Below are positions 9,622 to 18,056 of a stretch of 64,000 bases of DNA, piece after piece. The notes under the pieces were generated by a model. The model did not search any database. It saw only the letters and a list, made by a program, of their open reading frames with translations, and was not told the origin of the DNA. Made by a program: the position numbers and the translations under genes. Origin of the DNA: Chloroflexota bacterium (GTDB lineage Bacteria > Chloroflexota > Anaerolineae > Aggregatilineales > J027). The stretch's first letter is position 1. Each line of letters opens with the position of its first letter. The stretch covers positions 1 to 64,000 of the forward strand of contig JACRBG010000058.1 of the NCBI GenBank assembly GCA_016234595.1. Direction: 5' to 3'.

Positions 9622-10272
9622 TTAATCAAGGGCCACTTGGCGTCCGGCGTCTAGCATAATCAGCACGCCGTAGTTATCACACAAGGGGTCATCCAAATAG
9701 TTAGGCAGCAGTTCTTTCAGCTCAAAACCAACCCGCCGCTGCGCCGAAAGCGTGGGGTCAACGATTTTTTCCATCAACAAAGCTTCAAAATATTGCATGG
9801 CGGTCATTTTATCTTTGACTGCGCCATAGCCGCTTAACATGCCCCCCGCAATTTGCCCCTTTAGGACTAAACGATGCACCAAATCTTGGCGAGCTTTATA
9901 GAGGCCGCGGGCGATACCCATCCGTCGGGAGTGGGGATGCACACTTACATCCGCGCCATAAAGCCAATCACCAGCGGGTTGATGAGAAGTCATCCAACCC
10001 CCTTGAATGATGTCGTCAAAACGAGGATGGTGTCCCTGCTGTTGATAGTGCAGGCGTACCGTGCTGGTCGCACCCACCACTTGCTCACCATGTAGGGCCA
10101 CAAATTGACCATCGGGGAAAATCTCAAGATGCTTCAGATAATGCTCGGCTTTAAACCGCTGCTCTGGTGCAAGCGTCGGAAACACAACGTCTTGTAGGCG
10201 TTCTAGTTGCCGCGCATGTTCGGGTCGAGTCGAAGTAATAACAATACCGCTTTTGAGTGTCTGGTGATACAT
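9622..10272 (-). CDS. GNAT family N-acetyltransferase
   Basis: The 216-residue protein has the GNAT core: an N-terminal strand-helix region, GQFVALHGEQVVGATSTVRL (beta 2-3), and the acetyl-CoA-binding segment VSVHPHSRRMGIARGLYKAR. The ATG at 10272 has GAGGGGC just upstream; longer in-frame starts add an unlikely extension through a terminator hairpin. It is a distant paralogue of the next gene upstream (10362-11018): both share the layout FPxGQFVA, WLYGA and HPxxxxMGxxRxLY. Both lie between homospermidine synthase and the polyamine importer, so acetylation of polyamines or related amines is plausible. The substrate is not known. Confidence 0.75.
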   Translation of the reverse strand: MYHQTLKSGIVITSTRPEHARQLERLQDVVFPTLAPEQRFKAEHYLKHLEIFPDGQFVALHGEQVVGATSTVRLHYQQQGHHPRFDDIIQGGWMTSHQPAGDWLYGADVSVHPHSRRMGIARGLYKARQDLVHRLVLKGQIAGGMLSGYGAVKDKMTAMQYFEALLMEKIVDPTLSAQRRVGFELKELLPNYLDDPLCDNYGVLIMLDAGRQVALD

Positions 10273-10325
10273 AATGCCCCTCACATAAATATCCCTTGTC
10301 CACAGTTTTTGTTGTTTCCATAGGC

Positions 10326-10351
10326 AAAAGGGCAGACCATTGGGCCTGCCC
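10326..10351 (-). terminator. Terminator between the two GNAT genes
   Basis: GGGCAG (10330-10335) pairs with CTGCCC (10346-10351). In minus orientation the stem is followed by TTTTGCC. It lies 11 bp after the stop of the upstream acetyltransferase gene and may separate expression of the pair. Confidence 0.5.
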
Positions 10352-10361
10352 CCGCACATGA

Positions 10362-11018
10362 TCAATACATTGGGCGATAATCTGGGTTATGCCAAACAAT
10401 CAACATGCCAGCGTCGCCAGCATGGGGTTCGTCGTTGTACCCTTCGACTAACCGCATGGGCTTGAAGCCACGTTTCATCTGCATGGACACCGTTGGGTCA
10501 TCAATTTCATGATTCACTACTTTTTGGGCATATTCAGCGGTGCTCATCAGATGTTTATAGCGGTGATAGCCCATCAACATGCCGACAGCATAGAAACCAC
10601 GCAAATTGAGGCGTCTGACAAACTCAAAACGGGCGTCATAGAGTCTGCGGCCTAGCCCCATGCCTTGAAAGGACGGGTGAACCGCAAATTCAGCACCATA
10701 GAGCCATTGACCGTTGGAATCGTGGTTGGTTAACTCCAGACCGCCAATCATTTTTAGCCACGGGAGAGGCATAGCGGTGGGGGGTTTATGAGTCCGCATG
10801 GTAGTGGCAGTGCCAACCACACGACCCTCGTATACAGCTACAAATTGGCCTTCAGGGAATCGGCGCAATTGTTGTTGAACGTGCGGGCGAGACATCGCCA
10901 GCGGTTCGCCTACTTGCCCACCAAAGGCAAGCGCAATAATCTCATGAATGGACTCGGAATCTTCAAGGCGGGTATTCCTCACAGAGATGAGTGATGAGTT
11001 GGTTTTGATAGGATTCAT
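10362..11018 (-). CDS. GNAT family N-acetyltransferase (tandem paralogue)
   Basis: The 218-residue protein shows the GNAT fold, with FPEGQFVAVYEGRVVGTATT in the central sheet and the acetyl-CoA loop FAVHPSFQGMGLGRRLYDAR. It shares the WLYGA element and a C-terminal MKRGFKP/MLIVWH region with its neighbour at 9622-10272, which marks an old tandem duplication. It is transcribed away from the divergent polyamine importer. No strong Shine-Dalgarno sequence precedes the ATG. Substrate unknown. Confidence 0.75.
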   Translation of the reverse strand: MNPIKTNSSLISVRNTRLEDSESIHEIIALAFGGQVGEPLAMSRPHVQQQLRRFPEGQFVAVYEGRVVGTATTMRTHKPPTAMPLPWLKMIGGLELTNHDSNGQWLYGAEFAVHPSFQGMGLGRRLYDARFEFVRRLNLRGFYAVGMLMGYHRYKHLMSTAEYAQKVVNHEIDDPTVSMQMKRGFKPMRLVEGYNDEPHAGDAGMLIVWHNPDYRPMY

Positions 11019-11307
11019 AGGTGATATTCACTTCCGCTTTTTCTTTTTCCTCTGGTTTCACCAGATAACGGGGATTCTCTTAAACCCCTGCCACCGAGCG
11101 AGAATTTTCACAAAAAAACTACTTGCATTCTGAGTTAATTCGCTATATCATTCACATGTCTTTTGGCCTACGATCCAAAAATCTTTGGTTGCGTTTTATG
11201 ACAGCAACAGAAAGATTTTTTTCATTTAAAACAAGGGCCATTGAGGAAAATTCCCTGTATGAACGCGATAGCACACTACCTAGTCTGGATGTCTAAAGAC
11301 CTTGTCG
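11019..11307. other. Divergent intergenic region, GNAT / potBC
   Basis: This stretch of nearly 290 bp is AT-rich and contains no convincing ORF. A small perfect hairpin (TCTGGT, TTC loop, ACCAGA at 11051-11065) lies just upstream of the acetyltransferase. TTGCAT followed by TATATC near 11121-11148 is a weak promoter candidate with a short spacer. It should carry the promoters of both flanking genes. Confidence 0.4.
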
Positions 11308-13269
11308 ATGGATACTAGCGTCGCATCTTCAGATCATCGTCCGCGCTTTCAATTCGGGCGGTTAAAGCTCAAGGCACACGGAGGGTTTCTAGCTCTCCCG
11401 GCAACCGTATGGCTTTTCCTTTTTTTCCTCTTACCCCTCCTCATCGTATTTGCCATTAGCTTCATGGAACGTGGTCGTGGCGGGACGGTCATTTATGACT
11501 GGTCACCTTCTGCGCTGCGTAGTAACTTTGACACCAACTACACCTACGTCACCACCGAAGGGTACTGGCTCATATTCAAACGTTCGCTGAATATTGCCTT
11601 TACCACGACCGCTTGGTGCCTTGTTTTGGGCTATCCGCTCGCCTTTTTTATCAGCACACGCCGCAATCAGTGGGTTCAAAAATTCAGCCTGTTTCTGGTC
11701 ATCTTGCCCTTTTGGACCAACTTTGTTATCCGCACCTATGCGTGGCGCGTGTTGTTGGGCAACAATGATGATGGCCTTTTGAACCACCTATTGCTTCAAC
11801 TAGGGCTTATTCAAGAGCCCTTGAAATTGATGTTCACGACCAAAGCGGTCACTATCGGCATGGTGTATGGCTATCTGCCATTTATGGTATTACCCATATA
11901 TGCTGCCGTTGAACGTTTCGATTTCAAGTTAGTTGAAGCGGCTCAAGACCTCGGGGGCAACGACTGGACAGCCTTTTGGCGTGTCATCTTTCCACTAACC
12001 TTGCCCGGTGTTATTGCAGGTAGCATCCTTGTGTTTATTCCAGCCATCGGCACCTACATCACCGCTGAAATGCTCGGTGGGACAAAAGGGATGATGATTG
12101 GATCATTGATTTACCGCAATTTCAGAGGCACCGGAGACTGGACACGTGGCGCTGCAACCTCAATGGTACTAATGGCAGTGGTTGCAGTAGCACTGTTTAT
12201 CTATGCCCTCGTCGCGCAGCGCACTGAAAATACACCTAGCAAAGCTGCTTCACATCGTTCAGCCGATGTTATATCAAGAGCCTATGGGCTGTTGGCGGCT
12301 ATGATAGCACCTATTGGCGGCACTATTTCACGCCGACTGATCCTCCTTTCTGATGATATTTATCAACGCCGCCGCCGGACTTTTGGATTAAACCCCAATT
12401 TGCGGATGAAGCGGGACTTGTTGATTCGAAAAACGGCACCAATTTTGTTGTGGGCCAACGCCATTTTTTGTTACATCTTCTTATGGGTGCCCATCATTGT
12501 TCTATTGGTGTTTTCGTTCAACAATGCCAACTCCACCGCCGTCTGGCGCGGTTTTAGCACTGAATGGTATAGCAAACTCTTCCGCGGCGGCATTGCCGTT
12601 GACGCTGACCTAACGACTGACCTGCTACTTCAATCGATAAAAGTCAGTCTCATCGTCGGTGTCGCCGCAACCTTGATTTCAACCATCGTTGCAGTGATGG
12701 TTTCTCTAAGTATGGCACGAAGTCGTTTTATAGGCAAGCGTCCGTTGGAAGGTTTACTGTATCTACCAGTCGGTATTCCTGAAATTACACAGGGTATTTC
12801 ACTGCTTGTCTTTTTTAATATTGTGTTCGAATATGCAGCCAAACATTTGGGCATCACCCTGCGTTCAGGGTATCTCACCCTCATTTTGGCGCATGTCTCC
12901 TTTTGTATTCCGTTTGTTGCCATTGTGGTACGGGCACGCTTGGCAAACATGAATCCGCATTACGAGGAAGCCGCCCGCGATTTAGGGGCGAATGAATGGA
13001 ACACGTTCCGCCGAGTCACCTTCCCCCTCATGCTGCCGGGGGTTGTGGCCGGGGCGTTGTTGGCTTTCACGCTGTCGCTTGATGACTTCATCATCAGCGA
13101 ATTTACCAAGGGTCTTAATACCTCGACCCTAACAGTCGTGGTCTATAGCATGGCTCGGCGTTCTGTAACGCCCGAAATCAATGCCATCTCCGCCATGATG
13201 ATTGTCGTTTCCACCTTGCTTGTTGGACTCTCACTTGTACTGCAAGGACGCAGTGCAGGGAAAGCCTAG
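11308..13269 (+). CDS. Fused PotB-PotC polyamine ABC transporter permease
   Basis: The protein of about 653 residues contains two complete permease units in one chain. Each has about six transmembrane segments and its own EAA loop that docks the ATPase: EAAQDLGGNDWTAFWRVIFP in the first half and EAARDLGANEWNTFRRVTFP in the second. The halves match PotB and PotC respectively, joined by a basic cytoplasmic linker (around residues 310-380). PotB and PotC are normally separate genes. The ATG at 11308 is preferred over a TTG six bases upstream. PotD and PotA follow on the same strand, completing a spermidine/putrescine importer. Confidence 0.88.
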   Translation: MDTSVASSDHRPRFQFGRLKLKAHGGFLALPATVWLFLFFLLPLLIVFAISFMERGRGGTVIYDWSPSALRSNFDTNYTYVTTEGYWLIFKRSLNIAFTTTAWCLVLGYPLAFFISTRRNQWVQKFSLFLVILPFWTNFVIRTYAWRVLLGNNDDGLLNHLLLQLGLIQEPLKLMFTTKAVTIGMVYGYLPFMVLPIYAAVERFDFKLVEAAQDLGGNDWTAFWRVIFPLTLPGVIAGSILVFIPAIGTYITAEMLGGTKGMMIGSLIYRNFRGTGDWTRGAATSMVLMAVVAVALFIYALVAQRTENTPSKAASHRSADVISRAYGLLAAMIAPIGGTISRRLILLSDDIYQRRRRTFGLNPNLRMKRDLLIRKTAPILLWANAIFCYIFLWVPIIVLLVFSFNNANSTAVWRGFSTEWYSKLFRGGIAVDADLTTDLLLQSIKVSLIVGVAATLISTIVAVMVSLSMARSRFIGKRPLEGLLYLPVGIPEITQGISLLVFFNIVFEYAAKHLGITLRSGYLTLILAHVSFCIPFVAIVVRARLANMNPHYEEAARDLGANEWNTFRRVTFPLMLPGVVAGALLAFTLSLDDFIISEFTKGLNTSTLTVVVYSMARRSVTPEINAISAMMIVVSTLLVGLSLVLQGRSAGKA

Positions 13270-13321
13270 TACGTCAACAAATTAATAATTGTATTTGCTT
13301 CATAGACAGAGAGGGATCGTC

Positions 13322-14425
13322 ATGCGAAAAATAGCTGTCCTAGTTTTTTCGGTTTTCATAATTGTGGCAATTGTTGCCCCCGTCACGCCCCACCCCACAT
13401 TGGCACAAGAAGGTGCCACAACTTGGACATGCCCAGAAGGATATGCCGGGCAGACCCTCAGTGTTTATGGCTGGGCTACTTATATTGGTTCCAACACCAT
13501 CCCCGACTTTGAAAAGCTGTGTGATGTCACCGTACTGTATGACGTGACCGATGGCAATGAAAACACCCTTACCCGCTTGCGTGAAGGCAACCCCGGCTGG
13601 GATGTCATCATCATCACCGACTACATTGTGCAAACGATGGTTGAGCAAGATTTGCTGGAACCCATTAATTACGACCTCATCCCCAATTGGGCCAATATCG
13701 GCGATACTTTCAAGGGGCGCAGCTATGACCCCGAAAATACTTATACCGTGCCCTATCAATGGGGTACAACGGGGGTCGGCTATAATGTGGATGCCGTGGG
13801 TGAAGAAATCACCAGTTGGGAGCAGGTGTGGGATCACGATGGCCCGGTTTCTTGGCCGGAAGACCCTCGCTACATGATTGGTGTCGGCCTGCAAATGCTC
13901 GGTTATGACCCCAATACCACCAACGAAGATGAAATTGCCGAAGCTGCCGAGTACCTCGTTGAGCATGGCAGCAATGTAGTCGCCATTACCCCCGACGACG
14001 GTCAGGTTTTGTTGGCAGGCGGGAATGTGGATATTGCATTGGAATACAGCGGCGATATTGTGCAAATCATTCAAGATTGCGAATGTGATGATTTTGGCTA
14101 TGCCCTACCTGAAGAAGGGGCCAATCTCTTTATTGATAATTTAGCCATTCCAACGGATGCTCCTAACGCTGATCTCGCCAATGTCTTTATTGACTATATT
14201 CTTGACCCACAGGTTGGGGCAGACATTAGTAATGAAATTGGCTACGGCAGCCCCAATCAGGCATCGCTCGATTTGAATCTGATTGACGAAGAATATTTGA
14301 ATAATGGCATCACTTACCCAGATGAGGCGACGATGGAACACCTGTGGACAGTGGACGCCAACCCCGACCAAGAAGAAGCCTATATTGATGCGTGGGATCA
14401 AATCACTATCTTTGTTGGGCAATAG
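13322..14425 (+). CDS. potD: Polyamine-binding extracellular solute-binding protein, PotD-like
   Basis: The 367-residue protein starts with a signal peptide (MRKIAVLVF hydrophobic stretch, cleavage near PTLAQEG) and continues as a periplasmic-binding-protein fold of family 1 PotD/PotF type. GWATYIGSNTIPDFEK is the typical first strand, and PYQWGTTGVGYN and LAIPTDAPN are conserved. GAGAGGG lies about 6 bp before the ATG at 13322; a start 33 bp upstream would place residues ahead of the signal peptide. It delivers polyamine to the fused PotBC permease encoded 52 bp upstream. There is no lipobox; the mature protein may be released or held by the permease. Confidence 0.87.
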   Translation: MRKIAVLVFSVFIIVAIVAPVTPHPTLAQEGATTWTCPEGYAGQTLSVYGWATYIGSNTIPDFEKLCDVTVLYDVTDGNENTLTRLREGNPGWDVIIITDYIVQTMVEQDLLEPINYDLIPNWANIGDTFKGRSYDPENTYTVPYQWGTTGVGYNVDAVGEEITSWEQVWDHDGPVSWPEDPRYMIGVGLQMLGYDPNTTNEDEIAEAAEYLVEHGSNVVAITPDDGQVLLAGGNVDIALEYSGDIVQIIQDCECDDFGYALPEEGANLFIDNLAIPTDAPNADLANVFIDYILDPQVGADISNEIGYGSPNQASLDLNLIDEEYLNNGITYPDEATMEHLWTVDANPDQEEAYIDAWDQITIFVGQ

Positions 14426-14450
14426 ACACCGACATAAATTGCAATTTTTT

Positions 14451-14475
14451 GGGGGCGCGTGGTCGCCCCTTTTTA
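14451..14475 (+). terminator. Terminator between potD and potA
   Basis: GGGGCG (14452-14457) pairs with CGCCCC (14464-14469), followed by TTTTTAG. This is a classical rho-independent structure 25 bp after the potD stop, inside the transporter locus. Confidence 0.75.
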
Positions 14476-14563
14476 GAATCTTATTTAAGGGCGACTCCAG
14501 AAATTAGTGGTATTCACTGTAACGTCTTCTGTTCGCCTCTAGTATAGGTAGTTGGAGGATATG

Positions 14564-15700
14564 ATGACTGCAATTGATGTTGAACTTAAGCACGTCGTCA
14601 AAGAATTTGCTGGACGGCGTAAAGAAAATGCGGCGGTCAAGGCGGTAGATGACGTCTCACTTCAAATTAACAAGGGCGAGTTTTTTGCCCTGCTTGGCCC
14701 TAGTGGCTGTGGTAAAACCACTACCCTACGCATGATTGCTGGCTTTGAAGACGTTTCGCGCGGTGAGATTTTGATTCGGGGTAAACAAGTGCAAGGGGTT
14801 CCGCCTTTCCACCGTCCCGTCAACACCGTGTTTCAAGATTATGCTCTTTTCCCCCACATGAGTGTTTTGCAAAATGTCATGTTTGGGTTACAGATGGAAG
14901 GCGTTACACGCACCGAAGCTAAACAACGGGCCATAGAAGCCCTCGAACTTGTTCAGCTTCCCCACACGGCAGATCGCAAGCCGCGTGAGCTTTCAGGCGG
15001 TCAACAGCAGCGTATTGCCCTCGCCCGTGCCCTTGTCAAACGCCCCACCGTGCTGCTCCTTGATGAGCCACTCGGCGCGTTGGATTTGAAACTGCGCAAG
15101 GCTATGCAATTTGAATTGAAGGAAATGCAGCTAAAACTCGGCATCACCTTCATCTACGTCACACATGACCAAGAAGAAGCCCTCACAATGGCTGACCGGA
15201 TTGCGGTCATGAATCTTGGTAAGGTGTTGCAAGTTGGCACACCCGAAGATATTTACGAGCGGCCCCACACCCGTTTCGTGGCGGATTTCATTGGTGAAAC
15301 CAACTTCATCAAAGGCCGTCTGTGTGATCGAGCCGGAACACGCGGTCAAATCGAACTCCCTAGCGGCGATAAAGTTGGGGCAGTATTAGATGATCCAGCC
15401 ATGCCCGTCGGCAGCGAAGTCACGGTGGCTATCCGACCTGAAAAACTGACTCTCAAACACTCGTCAGGTACTAACCCCGCGCATGATTCGGGCACAACGC
15501 TGATTCCATGCAAATTGCAGCAGTCCGTCTACATTGGCACCGACACCCGCCATGTGGTCAATTTTGGCTACAACGGCAGCAGTGCCCAATTGGTAGTGCG
15601 TACCCAAAATTTCCGCCGTACTGAAGACCTAAGTTTTTCGAGCGGCGAAGATGTTTATGTCTACTGGGTAGATGAAAACGCCCGTGTTCTGGTAGACTAA
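14564..15700 (+). CDS. potA: Polyamine ABC transporter ATP-binding protein
   Basis: The 378-residue ATPase has Walker A GPSGCGKTT, the Q-loop in VFQDYALFPHM, signature LSGGQQQRIALARAL, Walker B VLLLDEPLGALD and the H-loop VTHDQEEA. A C-terminal TOBE-like regulatory domain follows (from about residue 240, with VAIRPEKL). This matches PotA of spermidine/putrescine importers. GGAGG at 14554-14558 precedes two adjacent ATGs (14561, 14564); the second has the better spacing. It is separated from potD by a strong terminator, so it may have its own promoter in the 14476-14550 interval. Confidence 0.88.
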   Translation: MTAIDVELKHVVKEFAGRRKENAAVKAVDDVSLQINKGEFFALLGPSGCGKTTTLRMIAGFEDVSRGEILIRGKQVQGVPPFHRPVNTVFQDYALFPHMSVLQNVMFGLQMEGVTRTEAKQRAIEALELVQLPHTADRKPRELSGGQQQRIALARALVKRPTVLLLDEPLGALDLKLRKAMQFELKEMQLKLGITFIYVTHDQEEALTMADRIAVMNLGKVLQVGTPEDIYERPHTRFVADFIGETNFIKGRLCDRAGTRGQIELPSGDKVGAVLDDPAMPVGSEVTVAIRPEKLTLKHSSGTNPAHDSGTTLIPCKLQQSVYIGTDTRHVVNFGYNGSSAQLVVRTQNFRRTEDLSFSSGEDVYVYWVDENARVLVD

Positions 15701-15731
15701 CCTACTAGCATTCACACGATTCCGAAATGAG

Positions 15732-15759
15732 GGCGGTTTGGTGAATGAACCGCCTTTTT
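15732..15759 (+). terminator. Terminator after potA
   Basis: GGCGGTT (15732-15738) pairs with AACCGCC (15748-15754), followed by TTTTTG. It ends the potA transcript and shows that the in-frame ATG at 15745 is not a real start. Confidence 0.8.
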
Positions 15760-15780
15760 GCTTTAAAAAGAGGGATTTTT

Positions 15781-16173
15781 ATGGCCTTAAATCAATATGG
15801 CGCTGTCATGACCTTTGCAATTGAGCTAGAAGGCAAATTAGCCGAATTTTATGAGCAAGCCGCCAACGCTAATGCCAACCATGCCGATGAACTTCAAAGC
15901 CGAGCGAAAGCCAGCAAGAGCCGTAGTCAAAAAATTGAACAATCACGGCGCGAAAACGTCACGGAGATTACGCTGGAAGCGATTGAAGGCTTGGACGAGG
16001 CCGACTATGCGATTGATTTCTCGCAGTATACGGCCTCAAATATTGATGCGGTGGAAGCCATCGTCCAGAAGTTTTATACCGATGCGTCCCCTAAAATCAA
16101 TGTACGTGAGGCACGGCGGGTGTTGGAACGCTGCCTCAAAGAACATGGCAAGCTGGAACCGCTGGCGAAATAA
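15781..16173 (+). CDS. Small helical protein of unknown function
   Basis: The 130-residue protein is predicted to be mostly alpha-helical and is charged throughout. Its opening (MTFAIELEGKLAEFYEQAA, residues 10-28) resembles the first helix of ferritin/rubrerythrin-like four-helix bundles. However, the expected second set of metal-binding ExxH motifs is not visible. The ATG at 15781 follows AGAGGG with good spacing; an upstream ATG lies inside the potA terminator. It is monocistronic between two hairpins. I do not recognise a named family. Confidence 0.65.
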   Translation: MALNQYGAVMTFAIELEGKLAEFYEQAANANANHADELQSRAKASKSRSQKIEQSRRENVTEITLEAIEGLDEADYAIDFSQYTASNIDAVEAIVQKFYTDASPKINVREARRVLERCLKEHGKLEPLAK

Positions 16174-16185
16174 CCCTAAAACAAA

Positions 16186-16208
16186 AAGGGCGATGGTTAG
16201 TCGCCCTT
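16186..16208. terminator. Bidirectional terminator between convergent genes
   Basis: AAGGGCGA (16186-16193) pairs perfectly with TCGCCCTT (16201-16208). The minus-strand side has a strong U-tract (TTTTTGTTTT), so it mainly serves the response-regulator operon. Confidence 0.7.
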
Positions 16209-16231
16209 AGTAGTTAATTTAGGGTGTTTAT

Positions 16232-17146
16232 TTAGGAGGCGACTTGAACGGCTGGCGCATTGGCCGATTCCTTGAGAAAGCCCGCAATGGTATCAGCCGT
16301 GCGTTTGGTATAGAGCCAGACCATGCCGGGTTTAACATCGGTACTGCAAATGACTGCCAAGGACATCAGATAGGGGTCTTGGATTTCCACAACATAGACC
16401 CCGCTGCGATTGCCTTCCAAATAGACCGCATTGAATTGGTTTTCATCCAGAATACGGGCCAAGGTGTCAGTAGCAGGATGCTCAACCGAAAGTGCGCGGG
16501 TCAGCAGCACCAAGTCGTAATCTTCCAGCGCCCCCGATGCCCCGGCCAAGTTGCCATCCCCATCAATCAAGCCGACAAAATGCGCACGGATATGCCCGAA
16601 TAGGGTCGCCAATTCATTGTTAATCCGTTCAAACTGCTGACGATTAAGCAATAAGGTGGCGGGGCGAGTGGCGGGGTTAATTTGGCGCTGACGATCCCGC
16701 ACGGGGATTTTGGGCTGGTCGCCGGATTGGGGTTTTTCTTGGTCTTTTTGGAGGCGCTTGTACAAATCTATCTGGCGCTCAATTTGCATCATCACAAACT
16801 GCATGTTGATGGGTTTATGCAAATAGTCACATGCGCCTAAACGCATGGCAGCCACTGCTGATTTGGCCGAAAGCTCATCATCAATCATGATGACGGGCGT
16901 GCCGGGGCGCAACCCCCCTACCACCGCCAGTAAATCCATTCCACTTAAATCTGGCAAGCGAGTTTCAGTCACCACCATCTGAAATTCACCCAGCAAGATT
17001 TCGCTTAGGGCGTCTTCAAATGTGCTGGCCTTGACCGTTAGATAATCTTCGGTAGATTCTAGCATGTCTGAGAGATCATGCAGCAATGTTCTATCTTGTC
17101 CAACCAGTAAAACGCGGCCTTTAAGCGATTTGGCGGTTGTGGTCAT
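16232..17146 (-). CDS. Receiver-like (Glu phosphosite) plus Roadblock/LC7-like protein
   Basis: The 304-residue protein has an N-terminal receiver domain (about residues 10-130) and a C-terminal Roadblock/LC7-like domain (about 165-290). The position of the phosphorylated Asp is occupied by Glu61 (VVTETRLPDLSG), and the acidic pair that binds Mg reads VGQD. The conserved Lys in YLHKPIN is kept. Without Asp the domain probably cannot be phosphorylated and may be fixed in one state. Roadblock domains often control small GTPases of the MglA type or form dimer platforms. It is the last gene of a chemotaxis-like cluster. Domain assignment is by pattern, function inferred. Confidence 0.72.
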   Translation of the reverse strand: MTTTAKSLKGRVLLVGQDRTLLHDLSDMLESTEDYLTVKASTFEDALSEILLGEFQMVVTETRLPDLSGMDLLAVVGGLRPGTPVIMIDDELSAKSAVAAMRLGACDYLHKPINMQFVMMQIERQIDLYKRLQKDQEKPQSGDQPKIPVRDRQRQINPATRPATLLLNRQQFERINNELATLFGHIRAHFVGLIDGDGNLAGASGALEDYDLVLLTRALSVEHPATDTLARILDENQFNAVYLEGNRSGVYVVEIQDPYLMSLAVICSTDVKPGMVWLYTKRTADTIAGFLKESANAPAVQVAS

Positions 17147-17170
17147 GTCTCAATTCCCTCAAACAAGTTT

Positions 17171-17569
17171 TTACGATAAAGGGGTCTCACGCCCCAATAC
17201 AGTCTTTGGGTCTATCAGCATCAGCAATTGGCCTTCATGAATAATGACCGAAGGGTCTAAGTGCTCATCTGAAATGGTCAAAATTTGCTTAATACGCTCA
17301 ACCAGCAAAGCGGCCTGTTGGCGACCTTGCCGGATTACAATCAAGGGTGATGACAAGGGCGGAAGATCTTTGGCTCCACCCACTCGTACTCGATAATCCA
17401 CCACTGGGGTGACATACCCCCGCACATTTGCCACACCCAACCAATCATCCGGCATATTGGGAACGCGGCTCACCGCAATGAGGGGGATAATTTCGGTCAC
17501 AGCATCAATCGGTAAACCGAACTGCTGCTCTCCCATTTCAAACACCACCAATGATAGCTGCCGTGTCAT
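17171..17569 (-). CDS. CheW-like scaffold protein
   Basis: The 132-residue protein is a single CheW domain. It has the typical LVVFEMGEQQFGLPIDAVTEII start, the VPNMPDDWLGVANVRGYVTPVVD core and a C-terminal LIDPKTVL strand. CheW links chemoreceptors to the CheA kinase in chemotaxis arrays. No CheA or receptor gene is present in this window, so its partner is unknown. It lies 7 bp from the RsbT-like gene and 24 bp from the REC-Roadblock gene, in one operon with CheY-like and CheB proteins. Confidence 0.85.
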   Translation of the reverse strand: MTRQLSLVVFEMGEQQFGLPIDAVTEIIPLIAVSRVPNMPDDWLGVANVRGYVTPVVDYRVRVGGAKDLPPLSSPLIVIRQGRQQAALLVERIKQILTISDEHLDPSVIIHEGQLLMLIDPKTVLGRETPLS

Positions 17570-17576
17570 GTTAGCC

Positions 17577-18056
17577 TCATGAATGCGGTGGGTTAGATTG
17601 TTTGCTGCGCTCGGCTGTCAGCCATAAAACCATTTCGATATGCGGCGTGGCTGTTGAAACAAGGCTAATCTCATCCATGATTTTGCCCATTTTGGCTCGC
17701 AGTGCGACCGTTGCATTTTCGGGGCTGGCATCGGCTAACCATGGAGCATCGCAAATGACCTGAATGCCCACTTCCACGCCCTGTCGCAGGCCATGCAAAT
17801 TAATGACCTGTCGTTCGCCTGCGTTTAAAATTACCCCTACCAGCGAAGCCACAGCACTTGCCACTTGAGCGCGGCTGGCGGTATTAAATCCTAAAAGCGA
17901 AGCGGCCCGACGTGCAATATTGCGGGCCAGCATCACATCCATGCTGTCTTCGACTTGAATCACCATCACAGGGGGGATTTTAACACGCTGTGCTTCTTGC
18001 ATAACTTGCCAGAGCATATCCTTCGTTTGGAAAAAACCGGGTACCACATCATTCAA
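17577..18056 (-). CDS. Degenerate RsbT-like anti-sigma/kinase-fold protein
   Basis: The 159-residue protein resembles RsbT-type GHKL ATPases: ARNIARRAASLLGFNTASRA and QVASAVASLVGVIL match the start of the family fold, where ARxxARxxAxxLGF and QARIATAVSELARN are usual. The catalytic Glu and the Asn of the N-box are missing (ASLVGVI), and no DxGxG motif is clear. It is therefore likely a non-catalytic binding protein. The start is TTG at 18056, overlapping the end of the CheY-like gene by 8 bp; an internal ATG at residue 14 is an alternative. It is co-operonic with CheW and CheY-like proteins. Confidence 0.6.
   Translation of the reverse strand: MNDVVPGFFQTKDMLWQVMQEAQRVKIPPVMVIQVEDSMDVMLARNIARRAASLLGFNTASRAQVASAVASLVGVILNAGERQVINLHGLRQGVEVGIQVICDAPWLADASPENATVALRAKMGKIMDEISLVSTATPHIEMVLWLTAERSKQSNPPHS

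Noticed and set aside
13340-14074. 244-codon ORF on the minus strand
   Set aside because: It is antisense to potD, whose signal peptide and binding-protein motifs are clear; the antisense frame has no recognisable features.
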